64,000 bases of DNA from SZUA-229 sp041589175. GTDB lineage: Bacteria; Pseudomonadota; Gammaproteobacteria; SZUA-229. Positions 53,033 through 61,594 of the stretch are shown piece after piece. Every line of letters begins with the position of its first letter. Positions within the stretch are counted from its first letter, which is position 1. The stretch is from assembly GCA_041589175.1 (NCBI GenBank), contig JBFHWF010000003.1, positions 13,119 through 77,118 of the forward strand, read 5' to 3'. The notes below the pieces were generated by a model that was not told the origin of the DNA, ran no database searches, and saw nothing but the letters and a program-made list of their open reading frames with translations. The position numbers and the translations under genes are program-made.

Positions 53033-53905
53033 TCAGGCTGATAACAGGTTAGAAAGCTGTTTTCGAATCTGTTGTGCCAGTTCTGGATGTCTGTCAGTTA
53101 ACAGGTTGCTGATTGTAGAAATAAGCTCTCTTGCCGCGCCTTCTCTGAATTCTGGCTCAGTTTTAATAATTTCAAACAGTACATCAGCTGCTTCAGAAAA
53201 CTGATAGTCGGCGATCATGCATACCGCAAGATCGAAGCGGACATTGTTATTGTCTGGTTCGGCAATGCGTTGCTGCTCGAGCTGGTCGCGACCAGCAGTT
53301 TTGTTTGCCTGTTCAATAAAAAATAACTGTAGTGCCAGGGATTTTCCGGTATCACTCTGTTTGCTTTTTTCATCGAGCCGGTTGAAGAGTGAATTTGCCT
53401 GATCAATCTGGCGGATGTCGATAAAGATCTGTACCATATCCATGGCAATGCGGGTATTAGATGGGTCTTTCTTTATGGCGTCGGTCAACAGAAGTATTGC
53501 GCTTTGTGTGTCGCCAGAAATATGCTTATCACGTGCCTGTTCCCTGAGTAAGTCAGATTCATGGTATATATCAAATTCTTTAAGCAGATCACGTGCTTCT
53601 CTGGGCTGAAGTAGCCCTTCTTCTGTACGAACGACCTGTGCATTTTTGAATACAAGCAGTGTTGGTACATGCTGTATGTCGTACTGTTTACGCAGCTCCT
53701 GTTGTTCATCAATGTCTACAGTGGCAAATATAAATTCCTCAGCATGCTCACTGGCAAGGCTTCTGAAAATATCAGTCATTGCAATACAGTGTTCAGACCA
53801 GACACCCATAAATAGCACGAATACAGGTAGCTTATGGGAATTTTGCATGACGTAGGTGTCGAAGCTGGAATGGCTAACTTCGAATACAAGTGCTTGTTTG
53901 CTCAA
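53033..53905 (-). CDS. cnoX: Chaperedoxin CnoX (YbbN): thioredoxin-TPR protein
   Basis: A 290-residue protein with an N-terminal thioredoxin domain (about 1-110) and C-terminal TPR helices. The active site is WSEHC: the first cysteine is replaced by Ser, as in E. coli CnoX (SQHC), so it is not a normal oxidoreductase. The cis-Pro loop is HVPTLLVF. CnoX protects proteins from aggregation and overoxidation and works with GroEL. The only start consistent with the family is TTG at 53905, with a weak ribosome-binding site. Confidence 0.9.
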   Translation of the reverse strand: MSKQALVFEVSHSSFDTYVMQNSHKLPVFVLFMGVWSEHCIAMTDIFRSLASEHAEEFIFATVDIDEQQELRKQYDIQHVPTLLVFKNAQVVRTEEGLLQPREARDLLKEFDIYHESDLLREQARDKHISGDTQSAILLLTDAIKKDPSNTRIAMDMVQIFIDIRQIDQANSLFNRLDEKSKQSDTGKSLALQLFFIEQANKTAGRDQLEQQRIAEPDNNNVRFDLAVCMIADYQFSEAADVLFEIIKTEPEFREGAARELISTISNLLTDRHPELAQQIRKQLSNLLSA

Positions 53906-54000
53906 GAGGCTGGCCCTGCTGTTTAAATAGAGTGGGGGATTATAATCAGAAAGACCAGAGGAGTTAAGTCGAAGTGTAGACTAATGGACAAACTGTGATT

Positions 54001-54837
54001 TTAGAGTACTTCAATACGATTTCGGCCATTATCCTTGGCCTTGTAAAGTGCCTGATCTGAGCGAATCAGGATGCTTTCTTCGGTGTCTCCCTGCCGTACT
54101 GATGTTACGCCAATACTGGCAGTGGTATTGCCAACGGGTTCTATCTGCGTCTCGCGTATCAGAGCAAGCAGTTTCTCAGTTATTTCTATAGCCTCCTCAG
54201 CACGGGTTTCTATTATAAGAATTAGGAATTCCTCGCCTCCCCAGCGTGCGGCGCTGTCTGAGTCTCTGATATTTTGTTTCAGTATATCGGCGAAAGCGGT
54301 AATGACCTTGTCGCCTATGTCATGGCCGTAAGTGTCATTAACTTTCTTGAAGTGATCGATATCAATATTGATGAGGCTGAACGCTTTTTTATATCGGATA
54401 AAACGTTTAATTTCGAGATTGAGTGTTTCTGAAAATTTACGCCGATTGAGGAGGCCGGTAAGGCTATCTGTGCTGGCAAGTAACTCAAGTTCACGGGTTT
54501 TGTTCTGCAGGCTCTCGGTGCGTTCACGTATCATGGATTCAAGGTGAATCTGGTAATCCATAAGGAGTGAATCAAGCTCGATTTGCTTGAGGAGTACATG
54601 ACGGGAGAATATGCCCATCAACACAAATACAATGAGTACCAGGCTTCTCATCCAGAATTCGGTTGATTCGTCTGGTGTCAGGATGTTTTCAATAAGTGAC
54701 TGTTCTTCGTCAAGCAGGTAAACATCAATGAATGCATCGATAAACCATATCATTATGCCAACAATAAAGCCTGCCAGTGGGAAGAAGGCAGGCCTGAAAC
54801 TTGCAAAACGTTGATATTCTGGGTGTGGTTGTTTCAT
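54001..54837 (-). CDS. Membrane diguanylate cyclase (GGEEF)
   Basis: A 278-residue c-di-GMP synthase. Two membrane segments (about 16-38 and 64-82) enclose a short periplasmic loop, and a coiled coil (about 95-118) leads to the GGDEF domain. Motifs are DSLTGLLNRRKF, IDIDHFKKVNDTYGHDIGD, the active site WGGEEF and, five residues upstream, the RxxD inhibitory site (RDSD). It should be active with product inhibition. The sensory input is unclear since the loop is short. It is transcribed alone, 56 bases after fdxA. Confidence 0.9.
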   Translation of the reverse strand: MKQPHPEYQRFASFRPAFFPLAGFIVGIMIWFIDAFIDVYLLDEEQSLIENILTPDESTEFWMRSLVLIVFVLMGIFSRHVLLKQIELDSLLMDYQIHLESMIRERTESLQNKTRELELLASTDSLTGLLNRRKFSETLNLEIKRFIRYKKAFSLINIDIDHFKKVNDTYGHDIGDKVITAFADILKQNIRDSDSAARWGGEEFLILIIETRAEEAIEITEKLLALIRETQIEPVGNTTASIGVTSVRQGDTEESILIRSDQALYKAKDNGRNRIEVL

Positions 54838-54893
54838 ATTGTGCAGTGCTTAATGTTTAACTCAAGCATAGCCTGTTCTATAGAAAAAGTGAT

Positions 54894-55217
54894 TTAACGT
54901 TCCAGGTATTGTCGTTTGTTTTCGACGCCGTCCCACTGATCAGCATCTTCAGGAGCCGGTTTGACTTCATTGATGACGGGCCATATCTGGCTGAGTTCCG
55001 CATTGAGTTCGAGGAAGTCAGACTGCTCATCGGGCAGGTCTTGCTCATCGTAAATAGCATTCACCGGGCATTCGGGGACACAGAGCTGACAGTCAATGCA
55101 TTCTTCCGGGTCGATGACCAGAAAATTGGGGCCTTCGTGAAAGCAGTCAACCGGACATACGTCAACGCAGTCAGTGTATTTGCAGCGAATACAATTTTCG
55201 GTTACAACAAAAGTCAT
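54894..55217 (-). CDS. fdxA: Seven-iron ferredoxin FdxA
   Basis: A 107-residue ferredoxin with one [3Fe-4S] and one [4Fe-4S] cluster. The first motif is CIRCKYTDCVDVCPVDCF and the second CIDCQLCVPECPVNAIY. The C-terminal extension of about 50 residues (LELNAELSQIWPVI) is typical of the FdxA/Azotobacter FdI group. The ATG at 55217 follows GGGGAGA; a longer frame from 55283 is not credible. It is immediately downstream of polB. Confidence 0.95.
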   Translation of the reverse strand: MTFVVTENCIRCKYTDCVDVCPVDCFHEGPNFLVIDPEECIDCQLCVPECPVNAIYDEQDLPDEQSDFLELNAELSQIWPVINEVKPAPEDADQWDGVENKRQYLER

Positions 55218-55236
55218 TGTTATTTTCTCCCCCTGT

Positions 55237-57609
55237 TTAGAACAGGCTGTACTGTCGATTGAGTATATTATGCATGGAGTCATCCAGTATCACCAGAATA
55301 CTATCGGCTATCGGTGATAGCTGTTTCTCGATATAGTGATCATAGTCCAGTTTAGATGTCTGGCACTCCAGTGTTTCTGGCCCGTTGAGCGTCATTACAT
55401 ATTCAATCCAGCCTTTGTGCTGATAACGGGATGGTAAGTCGTGCTCCTTAAAATATTCCTCTGCGCGAATTGCTGCGCGTGCATGGGGTGGAATGTTGCG
55501 CTGGTAATCACCTAATGACTGGCGAAGTCGCTTTCGGTAGACGAGCTTGTCATTATGTTTGCCCTGGTTGAGTTCCTTTATAACTGTCAGTATGTATTCA
55601 TTATAAGGTTCATTATTGAATATCATAAGATAAAGTGTTTTTTGAAATTCACGGGCCAGTTCAGTCCAGTCTGTGCGTACACTTTCCAGGCCTTTAAATA
55701 CAAGCTCTGTTTTTGAATGCTTTCGGATGAGTCCGGCGTAACGCTTTTTGCTTCCCTTGTCGGAGCCGCGAATGGTTGGCATAAAGAATCGTAAATAATG
55801 AGTTTCATATTCCATTTCCAGAGCGGAGTCGATTTTGTAGTTATCTTGCAGAGAGTGCTTCCAGTAATAATTGATATGTTCTGCGAGTGACTGTCCAATA
55901 CTATCAGCCTGCTGTTGAGTCATTGCGCTGCCGAGTGAGACAAATACGGAGTCGGTGTCGCCATATATCACGCTATAACCCTGTTCCTCTATCAGACTGA
56001 CTGTCTGTTTAATAATATCGTGGCCTCTGAGTGTGATTGAGCTGGTGAGTCGAGCGTCATGCACTCTGCAGCCTGGCGTTCCTAGTACGCCATAAAATGA
56101 ATTCATGATGATTTTTATTGCCTGTGACAGCGCGGCATTTTTCTCCTGTTTAGCCCTGTCTCGCGCCTGCCATAAATCACGAATAATATCTGGCAGGATA
56201 TGGTTTTCTCTGGAGAAGCTGATGCCGTTATAGCCTGGAATGTTATCCTGTTCATCTGCCAGGGTGGCTACTACCGCTGCATAAGGGTCAACACGGAAGG
56301 TGCGAATTATGCTTGGGTACAGGCTCTTGTAGTCAAGCACAATTACGCTGTCATACAACCCCGGTTGCGAATTCATTACGTATCCACCGGGGGCTGAGTA
56401 TCCTTCTGGGGCATCCCCTATATTGGGTGCGATATAGCCCCTGCGATGCAGACGTGGCAGGTACAGGTTATCGAATGCGGCAACTGAACCCCCGATACGA
56501 TCCATTTCCAGCCCGGTCAGGCGAGCTCTTTCGACGGCAAAGTGAATCAGATTCGTGTGTTGAAATATATCAAGCACCAGCTGGCAGTCCTGCAGGTTAT
56601 ATTGGGCAAGAGAAATTTTGTCATGCTTAAACTGTCGTTTGATTTCTTTTGCTTTGTATAGTGGGTCGTGATGTGGATCTGACTGTATCAGCTTGCCTTT
56701 ACCCAGTAGTGTATGAGCTACATTGTCTAGTGCAAAACTTGGGAAGTTCCAGGTTGCACTTTTCAGTGTGTCTATGCCGTCGAGTACGACTCGCCCAGGT
56801 ATGAGTATGAAGTAGTGTGAATCCTCCGATATTGCCTGGCGCCATTTAATTAGGCTCTGACTACGCCCAAGCTTGAGCCGTATATTCAGGCTGTCGGCCT
56901 TTTTCTGTAAGAATCGCAGATCAAAATTAACAACATTCCAGCCGATTATAATGTCTGGATCAAGCTGATGTGTAAGCTCGATAAATCGTTCAAGCACAGC
57001 CTTTTCTGTAGCCAGAAACTCGATATCGAGCTCATTGTGTGTCGTTGAAGGTGGGCCCTGCATGAGAACTTTCCTGGTATCACCACAGATTAGTCCTATT
57101 GAGTAAAGTTCATCCGTGTCATAGGCCGTTTCAATATCCAGTGACATGAGTCTAAATTGAGGTGAGTAATCACAGGGCTTGAGTCTGGGATTAATAGCGG
57201 ACCTGGTATTTCCGTTTATATCAATGCAGGCGGTTGCAGTAATAAATCGTTCCGAGAGAAACCGATCCGCAGGGCGAATATCGCTTTCGTAGGCCTTGAT
57301 GCCCGCGTCTTTCAGGCAGTCACGCAGGCGATAGAAGCTATGCATCGATGCACAGTATACAGCGGCCATTGGCTGCTGCTGAAAATCGACTAGCTCCAGT
57401 GGTCGAATATCAGTCTGTGCAGCCAGCTGTGTCTGCTGTTGTAATAATGCCTGCAGCGCCGGTATATTGTTCTGACGTATAAAAAAAATGGCATGTTGCT
57501 GATTCAGCAGGACTTTTACAGGACCGCTATGGCAACTGAACCAGAACTCGAGTTGTAAGCCCCGGGGTGTATCTATGGCCTGTCTGGTTAGTAGAAATCC
57601 GTTGATCAT
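55237..57609 (-). CDS. polB: DNA polymerase II (family B)
   Basis: A 790-residue family B polymerase matching DNA polymerase II, used in lesion bypass and replication restart. The exonuclease motifs are MSLDIETAYD (ExoI), WNVVNFDLRFL (ExoII) and LQDCQLVLDIF (ExoIII). The polymerase motifs are VLDYKSLYPSIIRTF (A), IKIIMNSFYGVLG (B) and YGDTDSVFVSLG (C, catalytic Asp pair). All catalytic acids seem present. In E. coli the gene is LexA-controlled; I see no clear LexA box here. It is divergent from the pilU-like gene and upstream of fdxA. Confidence 0.95.
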   Translation of the reverse strand: MINGFLLTRQAIDTPRGLQLEFWFSCHSGPVKVLLNQQHAIFFIRQNNIPALQALLQQQTQLAAQTDIRPLELVDFQQQPMAAVYCASMHSFYRLRDCLKDAGIKAYESDIRPADRFLSERFITATACIDINGNTRSAINPRLKPCDYSPQFRLMSLDIETAYDTDELYSIGLICGDTRKVLMQGPPSTTHNELDIEFLATEKAVLERFIELTHQLDPDIIIGWNVVNFDLRFLQKKADSLNIRLKLGRSQSLIKWRQAISEDSHYFILIPGRVVLDGIDTLKSATWNFPSFALDNVAHTLLGKGKLIQSDPHHDPLYKAKEIKRQFKHDKISLAQYNLQDCQLVLDIFQHTNLIHFAVERARLTGLEMDRIGGSVAAFDNLYLPRLHRRGYIAPNIGDAPEGYSAPGGYVMNSQPGLYDSVIVLDYKSLYPSIIRTFRVDPYAAVVATLADEQDNIPGYNGISFSRENHILPDIIRDLWQARDRAKQEKNAALSQAIKIIMNSFYGVLGTPGCRVHDARLTSSITLRGHDIIKQTVSLIEEQGYSVIYGDTDSVFVSLGSAMTQQQADSIGQSLAEHINYYWKHSLQDNYKIDSALEMEYETHYLRFFMPTIRGSDKGSKKRYAGLIRKHSKTELVFKGLESVRTDWTELAREFQKTLYLMIFNNEPYNEYILTVIKELNQGKHNDKLVYRKRLRQSLGDYQRNIPPHARAAIRAEEYFKEHDLPSRYQHKGWIEYVMTLNGPETLECQTSKLDYDHYIEKQLSPIADSILVILDDSMHNILNRQYSLF

Positions 57610-57721
57610 GGCGCTGGCTGGTGTCTGAGTTAGCAGTATTTTAAGGCAGAACGTCTATTATCAGTAGTGACTCGATGTATTTCGTTTTTTGACCACAGAT
57701 ATTGACCAACGGAAAATTTCA

Positions 57722-58939
57722 ATGAAAGTAAGTCCCTACCTTAAAGTACTAGCTGAGAAGGACGGCTCGGATCTTTATCTCAGTACCGGGGCGCTGCCCA
57801 GTGCCAAGTTTAATGGTGTGTTAACGCCGCTTTCTAAGAAGCCGGCACCGCCAGGCTGGGTGAAAAGCCTGGCAATGGAAATAATGAATGAAGATCAACA
57901 GCATGATTTTGAGCATAAGCCAGAGATGAATCTGGCTATTTCTGAACAGGGTGTCGGACGGTTTCGCGTCAATATATTCAAGCAGCGTAATGAAGTGTCG
58001 ATGGTAATACGCAATATCAAGGCTGAGATACCCAACCTGGAAGACCTCGGGCTACCGCCAGTGCTTAAAGATGTCATTATGGCCAAGCGAGGCATTATCC
58101 TGTTTGTTGGTGGTACAGGTTCTGGTAAATCAACATCTCTCGCAGCGCTGATAGATCATCGTAATAGCAATAGTAAGGGACATATCATTACGATTGAGGA
58201 TCCAATTGAATATGTGCACCAGCATAAGGGATGCATCGTTAACCAGCGAGAGGTCGGTGTCGATACCGACACCTTCGAGGACGCGCTCAAGAACACCTTA
58301 CGCCAGGCACCGGACGTGATACTGATTGGCGAAATCCGGGATCAGGAAACGATGGAACATGCCATGGCGTTTGCGGAAACGGGACACCTGGCGATTTCAA
58401 CCCTGCATGCAAACAATGCCAATCAGGCGCTGGATCGAATTATCAACTTTTTTCCCGAAGAGCGTCATGCCCAGCTACTGCAGGATCTGTCACTGAATCT
58501 GCGAGCTTTTGTTTCTCAGCGACTAATACCGACAGTGGATAAGAAGCGCTGTGCTGCAATCGAAATATTGCTCAATTCACCCCGTGTTGAAGAGTTAATC
58601 AAGAAAGGTGAGGTATCTGAAATCAAGGAGGTCATGGAAAAATCAGAGCGCATGGGTATGTGCACCTTCGATAGTGCGCTGCTTAAACTGTATCAGCAGG
58701 GCAAGATAAGTATGCAGGAAGCATTGAAGAATGCGGATTCCGAAAACAATCTTCGCCTGAAAATTGAGCTGGGTGAGGATGGTGGAGATAGTAAGGCCAG
58801 CAAGGCTGAGGATGCCTTTGGCGGGCTCTCGCTATTAGAAAAGGAAGAGGCTAATGAGGAAGATGCTACCGATGAGGCACTGTCACTCAGCCTTGATACC
58901 CCGCTGGAGAGTGAGGCTGAGGAAAACCCTCAGGCATAA
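57722..58939 (+). CDS. pilU: Type IV pilus retraction ATPase, PilU-like
   Basis: A 405-residue secretion-type ATPase of the PilT/PilU family, which powers pilus retraction for twitching motility. The start at 57722 gives YLKVLAEKDGSDLYLSTG; the Walker A is GGTGSGKSTSLAAL, the Asp box includes ITIEDPIEYVH, the Walker B is DVILIGEIRD and the His box GHLAISTLHAN. The last 60 residues form an acidic low-complexity tail (EDAFGGLSLLEKEEANEEDA), longer than in typical PilT and favouring PilU. No pilT gene is adjacent. Confidence 0.85.
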   Translation: MKVSPYLKVLAEKDGSDLYLSTGALPSAKFNGVLTPLSKKPAPPGWVKSLAMEIMNEDQQHDFEHKPEMNLAISEQGVGRFRVNIFKQRNEVSMVIRNIKAEIPNLEDLGLPPVLKDVIMAKRGIILFVGGTGSGKSTSLAALIDHRNSNSKGHIITIEDPIEYVHQHKGCIVNQREVGVDTDTFEDALKNTLRQAPDVILIGEIRDQETMEHAMAFAETGHLAISTLHANNANQALDRIINFFPEERHAQLLQDLSLNLRAFVSQRLIPTVDKKRCAAIEILLNSPRVEELIKKGEVSEIKEVMEKSERMGMCTFDSALLKLYQQGKISMQEALKNADSENNLRLKIELGEDGGDSKASKAEDAFGGLSLLEKEEANEEDATDEALSLSLDTPLESEAEENPQA

Positions 58940-58945
58940 ATAGAT

Positions 58946-59137
58946 ATGAATGAGGCGCTTCCGGTATTCACCATTCAGTGCCCCTATTGCTGGGAATTGA
59001 TAGAGCTGATCATCGATGATTGCGGCGAGTCGCAGCAATATATAGAGGATTGTAGTGTGTGCTGCCGACCGATGCGTATTGAAGTGGTTGAGGACGGGTA
59101 TCGATTAACTGTACAGGCTTTTCGTGATGACGAGTAA
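58946..59137 (+). CDS. CPXCG motif-containing cysteine-rich protein
   Basis: A 63-residue protein with paired cysteines CPYC near residue 13 and CSVC near 36, plus CRP, the pattern of the small CPXCG family that probably binds one zinc. No function is known. It begins seven bases after the pilU-like gene and may be co-transcribed. Confidence 0.85.
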   Translation: MNEALPVFTIQCPYCWELIELIIDDCGESQQYIEDCSVCCRPMRIEVVEDGYRLTVQAFRDDE

Positions 59138-59260
59138 GGTTTTATCGGGCAGGATTTGCCTATGTCGTTGAAAAATATGATTTTTTATCTCAATGTGCAT
59201 TGACGGTGTGTACGTTTGTCGATTAGCATGCAAAGTTAATGTAATACTTTAAGTATGGTC

Positions 59261-59266
59261 TATAAT
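59261..59266 (+). promoter_or_regulatory. Possible -10 element before the first SPOR lipoprotein gene
   Basis: A TATAAT hexamer about 50 bases before the start codon, in A/T-rich sequence; TTAATG at 59236-59241 is a weak -35 candidate with a 19-base spacer. Prediction by eye. Confidence 0.35.
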
Positions 59267-59314
59267 GCTATAGACTTACATTAGAATAAGAATGCCGAAA
59301 GCGAGGTTGCTACT

Positions 59315-59917
59315 GTGAAAATGATAAAAACTGATAATCTGCTAAAGCCACTTACTTTAAGTGCGATGCTCATGACACTGGCTGCATGTTCAAGTGATCC
59401 AGCCCCCTGGACCAAAAATGAGTCTCCCTGGGATCAGCGTCGTGGAATGGCTGCGGAAGCGCCTGCTGCCGATACCTATAAAGCGGATCTTGAGATGGTT
59501 CAGCCTGCATCAGAGGTTGAACTCAGTTATCAGGCAGAGTCGGTGGAAAGTTTTGCACCTGAGGCAGCGGCTGAAACAGAAGCGTTACCCGTGGAGCTGG
59601 ACATGCAGGCTGATGCTGCAACCGAAGCGGCTATGGATGTACCGACATCGCTCAATGATTATCCGGCAAATTATTTTACGGTTCAGTTGATGGCCTCTGT
59701 GGATATTGATCGTGTTTACCGATTTGCAGATGCTCATCAGCTGTCGACGCAGTTTGTGGTTGCAACGCGACGCGATGGTATCACCTGGCATGTACTACTG
59801 TTAGATGTGTACCCAAGCTATGCTGAAGCGGTTGTCGCTAAGGACGATATTGCGTCACTGATTGGTACACAGCCCTGGGTTAGAAGTGTGGGCTCGGTGC
59901 AGAAACTGATGCAGTAA
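59315..59917 (+). CDS. SPOR domain lipoprotein (copy 1)
   Basis: A 200-residue putative lipoprotein. The signal peptide ends at the lipobox LAAC (C25), followed by SSDPAPWTKNESPWDQR. A Glu/Ala-rich linker of about 80 residues leads to a C-terminal SPOR-like domain (YFTVQLMASVDIDRVYRFAD to the end). SPOR domains bind denuded peptidoglycan at division sites. The start is GTG at 59315, eight bases after GAGG; the in-frame ATG six bases later is too far from it. It shares the PAPW/SPW motif, linker type and the TQPWVRSVGS ending with the protein at 60525. Confidence 0.83.
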   Translation: MKMIKTDNLLKPLTLSAMLMTLAACSSDPAPWTKNESPWDQRRGMAAEAPAADTYKADLEMVQPASEVELSYQAESVESFAPEAAAETEALPVELDMQADAATEAAMDVPTSLNDYPANYFTVQLMASVDIDRVYRFADAHQLSTQFVVATRRDGITWHVLLLDVYPSYAEAVVAKDDIASLIGTQPWVRSVGSVQKLMQ

Positions 59918-59954
59918 GAGCTTACGTGTTCACGCTGTGGATGCTAGATAGCTG

Positions 59955-59982
59955 ACCCATGCCATTACGGCATGGGTTTTTT
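59955..59982 (+). terminator. Intrinsic terminator
   Basis: ACCCATGCC/GGCATGGGT with a five-base loop followed by a run of T, after the first SPOR lipoprotein gene. Confidence 0.92.
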
Positions 59983-59987
59983 GTGGG

Positions 59988-60227
59988 TTAATCCAGCTCT
60001 TTATGTGTGCCATCGCACATTGGAGCATTTTTACTATGCTTGCAGCCGCACAGGCCATATTTTTTCTTTTCTGTGATATTGACTTCAACCGGGGAAAAAT
60101 CAGTGCCCTTATGTGAGCCATCACAGAAAGGCTGGGTCTGGGATCTTCCGCAGGAGCACCACCAGTAGGTACCGGGTTCAAGCTCTTCAACGTATGGGCC
60201 TTTTTTAGGGCTTTCGGGCATGCTCAT
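59988..60227 (-). CDS. CDGSH iron-sulfur domain protein
   Basis: A 79-residue protein with two CDGSH-type iron-sulfur motifs: CSCGRSQTQPFCDGSH (about 24-39) and CGCKHSKNAPMCDGTH (about 60-75). Each would hold a [2Fe-2S] cluster with three Cys and one His. The tandem arrangement without a membrane anchor fits the soluble two-motif class. Physiological partners in bacteria are unknown. It lies on the opposite strand between the two SPOR lipoprotein genes. About 300 bases without a gene follow on its promoter side (60228-60524), where I recognise nothing definite. Confidence 0.9.
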   Translation of the reverse strand: MSMPESPKKGPYVEELEPGTYWWCSCGRSQTQPFCDGSHKGTDFSPVEVNITEKKKYGLCGCKHSKNAPMCDGTHKELD

Positions 60228-60524
60228 TAGTTTCTGTCCTCATGGTTAATGTGCAAGAAAGTTTAGCATGGCAAAATACATGATGGTGGAGCGAGTAATA
60301 TTCAAGTTATCTGCTCTTTAATCTGCGCCTTTTAGACAGTACTTCACTATTTTATTATTAATGTGAATTAGTTAAGGCGAATTGCTAACAAACTCCTTTT
60401 GTCTGTCTGTTGAATGGGCTAGACTCGTCGAATATTGTATTAAAATGCCGTGTGCATGTTGCTTTAAGTCAAGGCTCCAGATTTTCAGGGGTTACATAAT
60501 TATCAAATATTAGAGGATATCGCA

Positions 60525-61148
60525 TTGACTTCACTAAATAACAAAATAGTACCCATGATGCTGGTGGTTGCAGGTATTGGGCTGTCTGCCTGTTCGTCGA
60601 AGCCCGCACCCTGGGCAGAGTCCCAGTCTCCATGGGAAAATCGTGCAGAAGATAGCGGGGTACAGCCCGTTGTTATGGAGGAGGCCGAGCCTGTAATGGC
60701 GACAGATATGCCAGCCATGGAAGTTGCACCAGTTGAGATGACTGCCATGGAGCAGGATGCTATGCCGGGTGATGCGCAGGCCGTTATGTCGGGAACAGGC
60801 ATGATGGAGGCCGAGCCGGTTGTAACTGAATCCATGGATATGGCGGTGGCTGAAGCGCCCATGATGCCAGTGACGGGTAGTCTGGCTCAGCAGCCAGCAA
60901 ATTACTTTGCTGTACAGGTTGTAGCCTCAAGCACCATGAAGCAGGCGACTGATTTTGCGCAGGCAAACAATATCTCTGAGCAGTGGATTGCAGAAACCAG
61001 TGTTAATGGTAAAACCTGGTATGTGTTGATGCTGGGTGTGTATCCAAACAGGGCGGAAGCAGATCAGGCGCTGGCAAGTGTAAAAGACCTGAATACCCAG
61101 CCATGGGTGCGTACCGTTGGCTCTATTCAGTCGGTAATGATGAATTAA
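60525..61148 (+). CDS. SPOR domain lipoprotein (copy 2)
   Basis: A 207-residue paralogue of the protein at 59315. The signal peptide ends at lipobox LSAC, then SSKPAPWAESQSPWENR. The linker (about 40-120) is rich in Met, Glu and Ala. The SPOR-like domain starts at YFAVQVVASSTMKQATDFAQ and ends TQPWVRTVGSIQSV. The start is TTG at 60525, with GAGGA seven bases upstream and no ATG before the signal peptide core. A bidirectional terminator follows. Confidence 0.83.
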   Translation: MTSLNNKIVPMMLVVAGIGLSACSSKPAPWAESQSPWENRAEDSGVQPVVMEEAEPVMATDMPAMEVAPVEMTAMEQDAMPGDAQAVMSGTGMMEAEPVVTESMDMAVAEAPMMPVTGSLAQQPANYFAVQVVASSTMKQATDFAQANNISEQWIAETSVNGKTWYVLMLGVYPNRAEADQALASVKDLNTQPWVRTVGSIQSVMMN

Positions 61149-61170
61149 TCATTGCCAGATTCGGTGATTT

Positions 61171-61203
61171 AAAAGCCCCTGATATTTGTCAGGGGCTTTT
61201 TTT
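61171..61203. terminator. Bidirectional intrinsic terminator
   Basis: AAAAGCCCCTGA/TCAGGGGCTTTT with additional T on the right and A on the left, between the second SPOR lipoprotein gene and the convergent cupin gene. Confidence 0.92.
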
Positions 61204-61231
61204 ATGTAAACGAGTTCTTCATTGATGACAA

Positions 61232-61594
61232 TTACAGAAGCACAGTGTCTTCATGGCTATAAGCCGGAGAGCAACAGCAGAGAATGGTGAGGGGGTCAGG
61301 GCCTGTATTGTGGAGACTGTGCGGGGTTCCCGGTGCGATGCAAATGCAGTCACCCGGCTTAATATTTAACTGTTCATTTCCCAGTTGCATGATGCCTTCG
61401 CCATTGGTTACAAAATAGAGTTCCTCGCTTAGCCTGTGCTTATGAAGTCGGGTTGACTCTCCAGGTGGTAGAGTTGCCTCGGCAAGACTCTGCTTTTTAC
61501 TGGCATGTATGGCAGGGTGCATGATTTCTCGAATATGTGAGCCATCCTGTGTGATATAGCTTTTGAGTTGTTGGTAATGGGTAATATGAGTCAT
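61232..61594 (-). CDS. Cupin domain protein
   Basis: A 120-residue cupin of the cupin_2 type, related to the C-terminal domain of mannose-6-phosphate isomerase. The metal motifs are present: HKHRLSEELYFVTNGEG (two His and Glu) and PGTPHSLHN (third His). The substrate is unknown. Its ATG overlaps the stop of the YyaL-like gene by four bases (ATGA), so the two are co-transcribed. Confidence 0.87.
   Translation of the reverse strand: MTHITHYQQLKSYITQDGSHIREIMHPAIHASKKQSLAEATLPPGESTRLHKHRLSEELYFVTNGEGIMQLGNEQLNIKPGDCICIAPGTPHSLHNTGPDPLTILCCCSPAYSHEDTVLL

Noticed and set aside
53033..53905. Loss of the first active-site cysteine in CnoX as a defect
   Set aside because: The SxxC form is normal for E. 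coli-type CnoX, so it is a family feature rather than a mutation.
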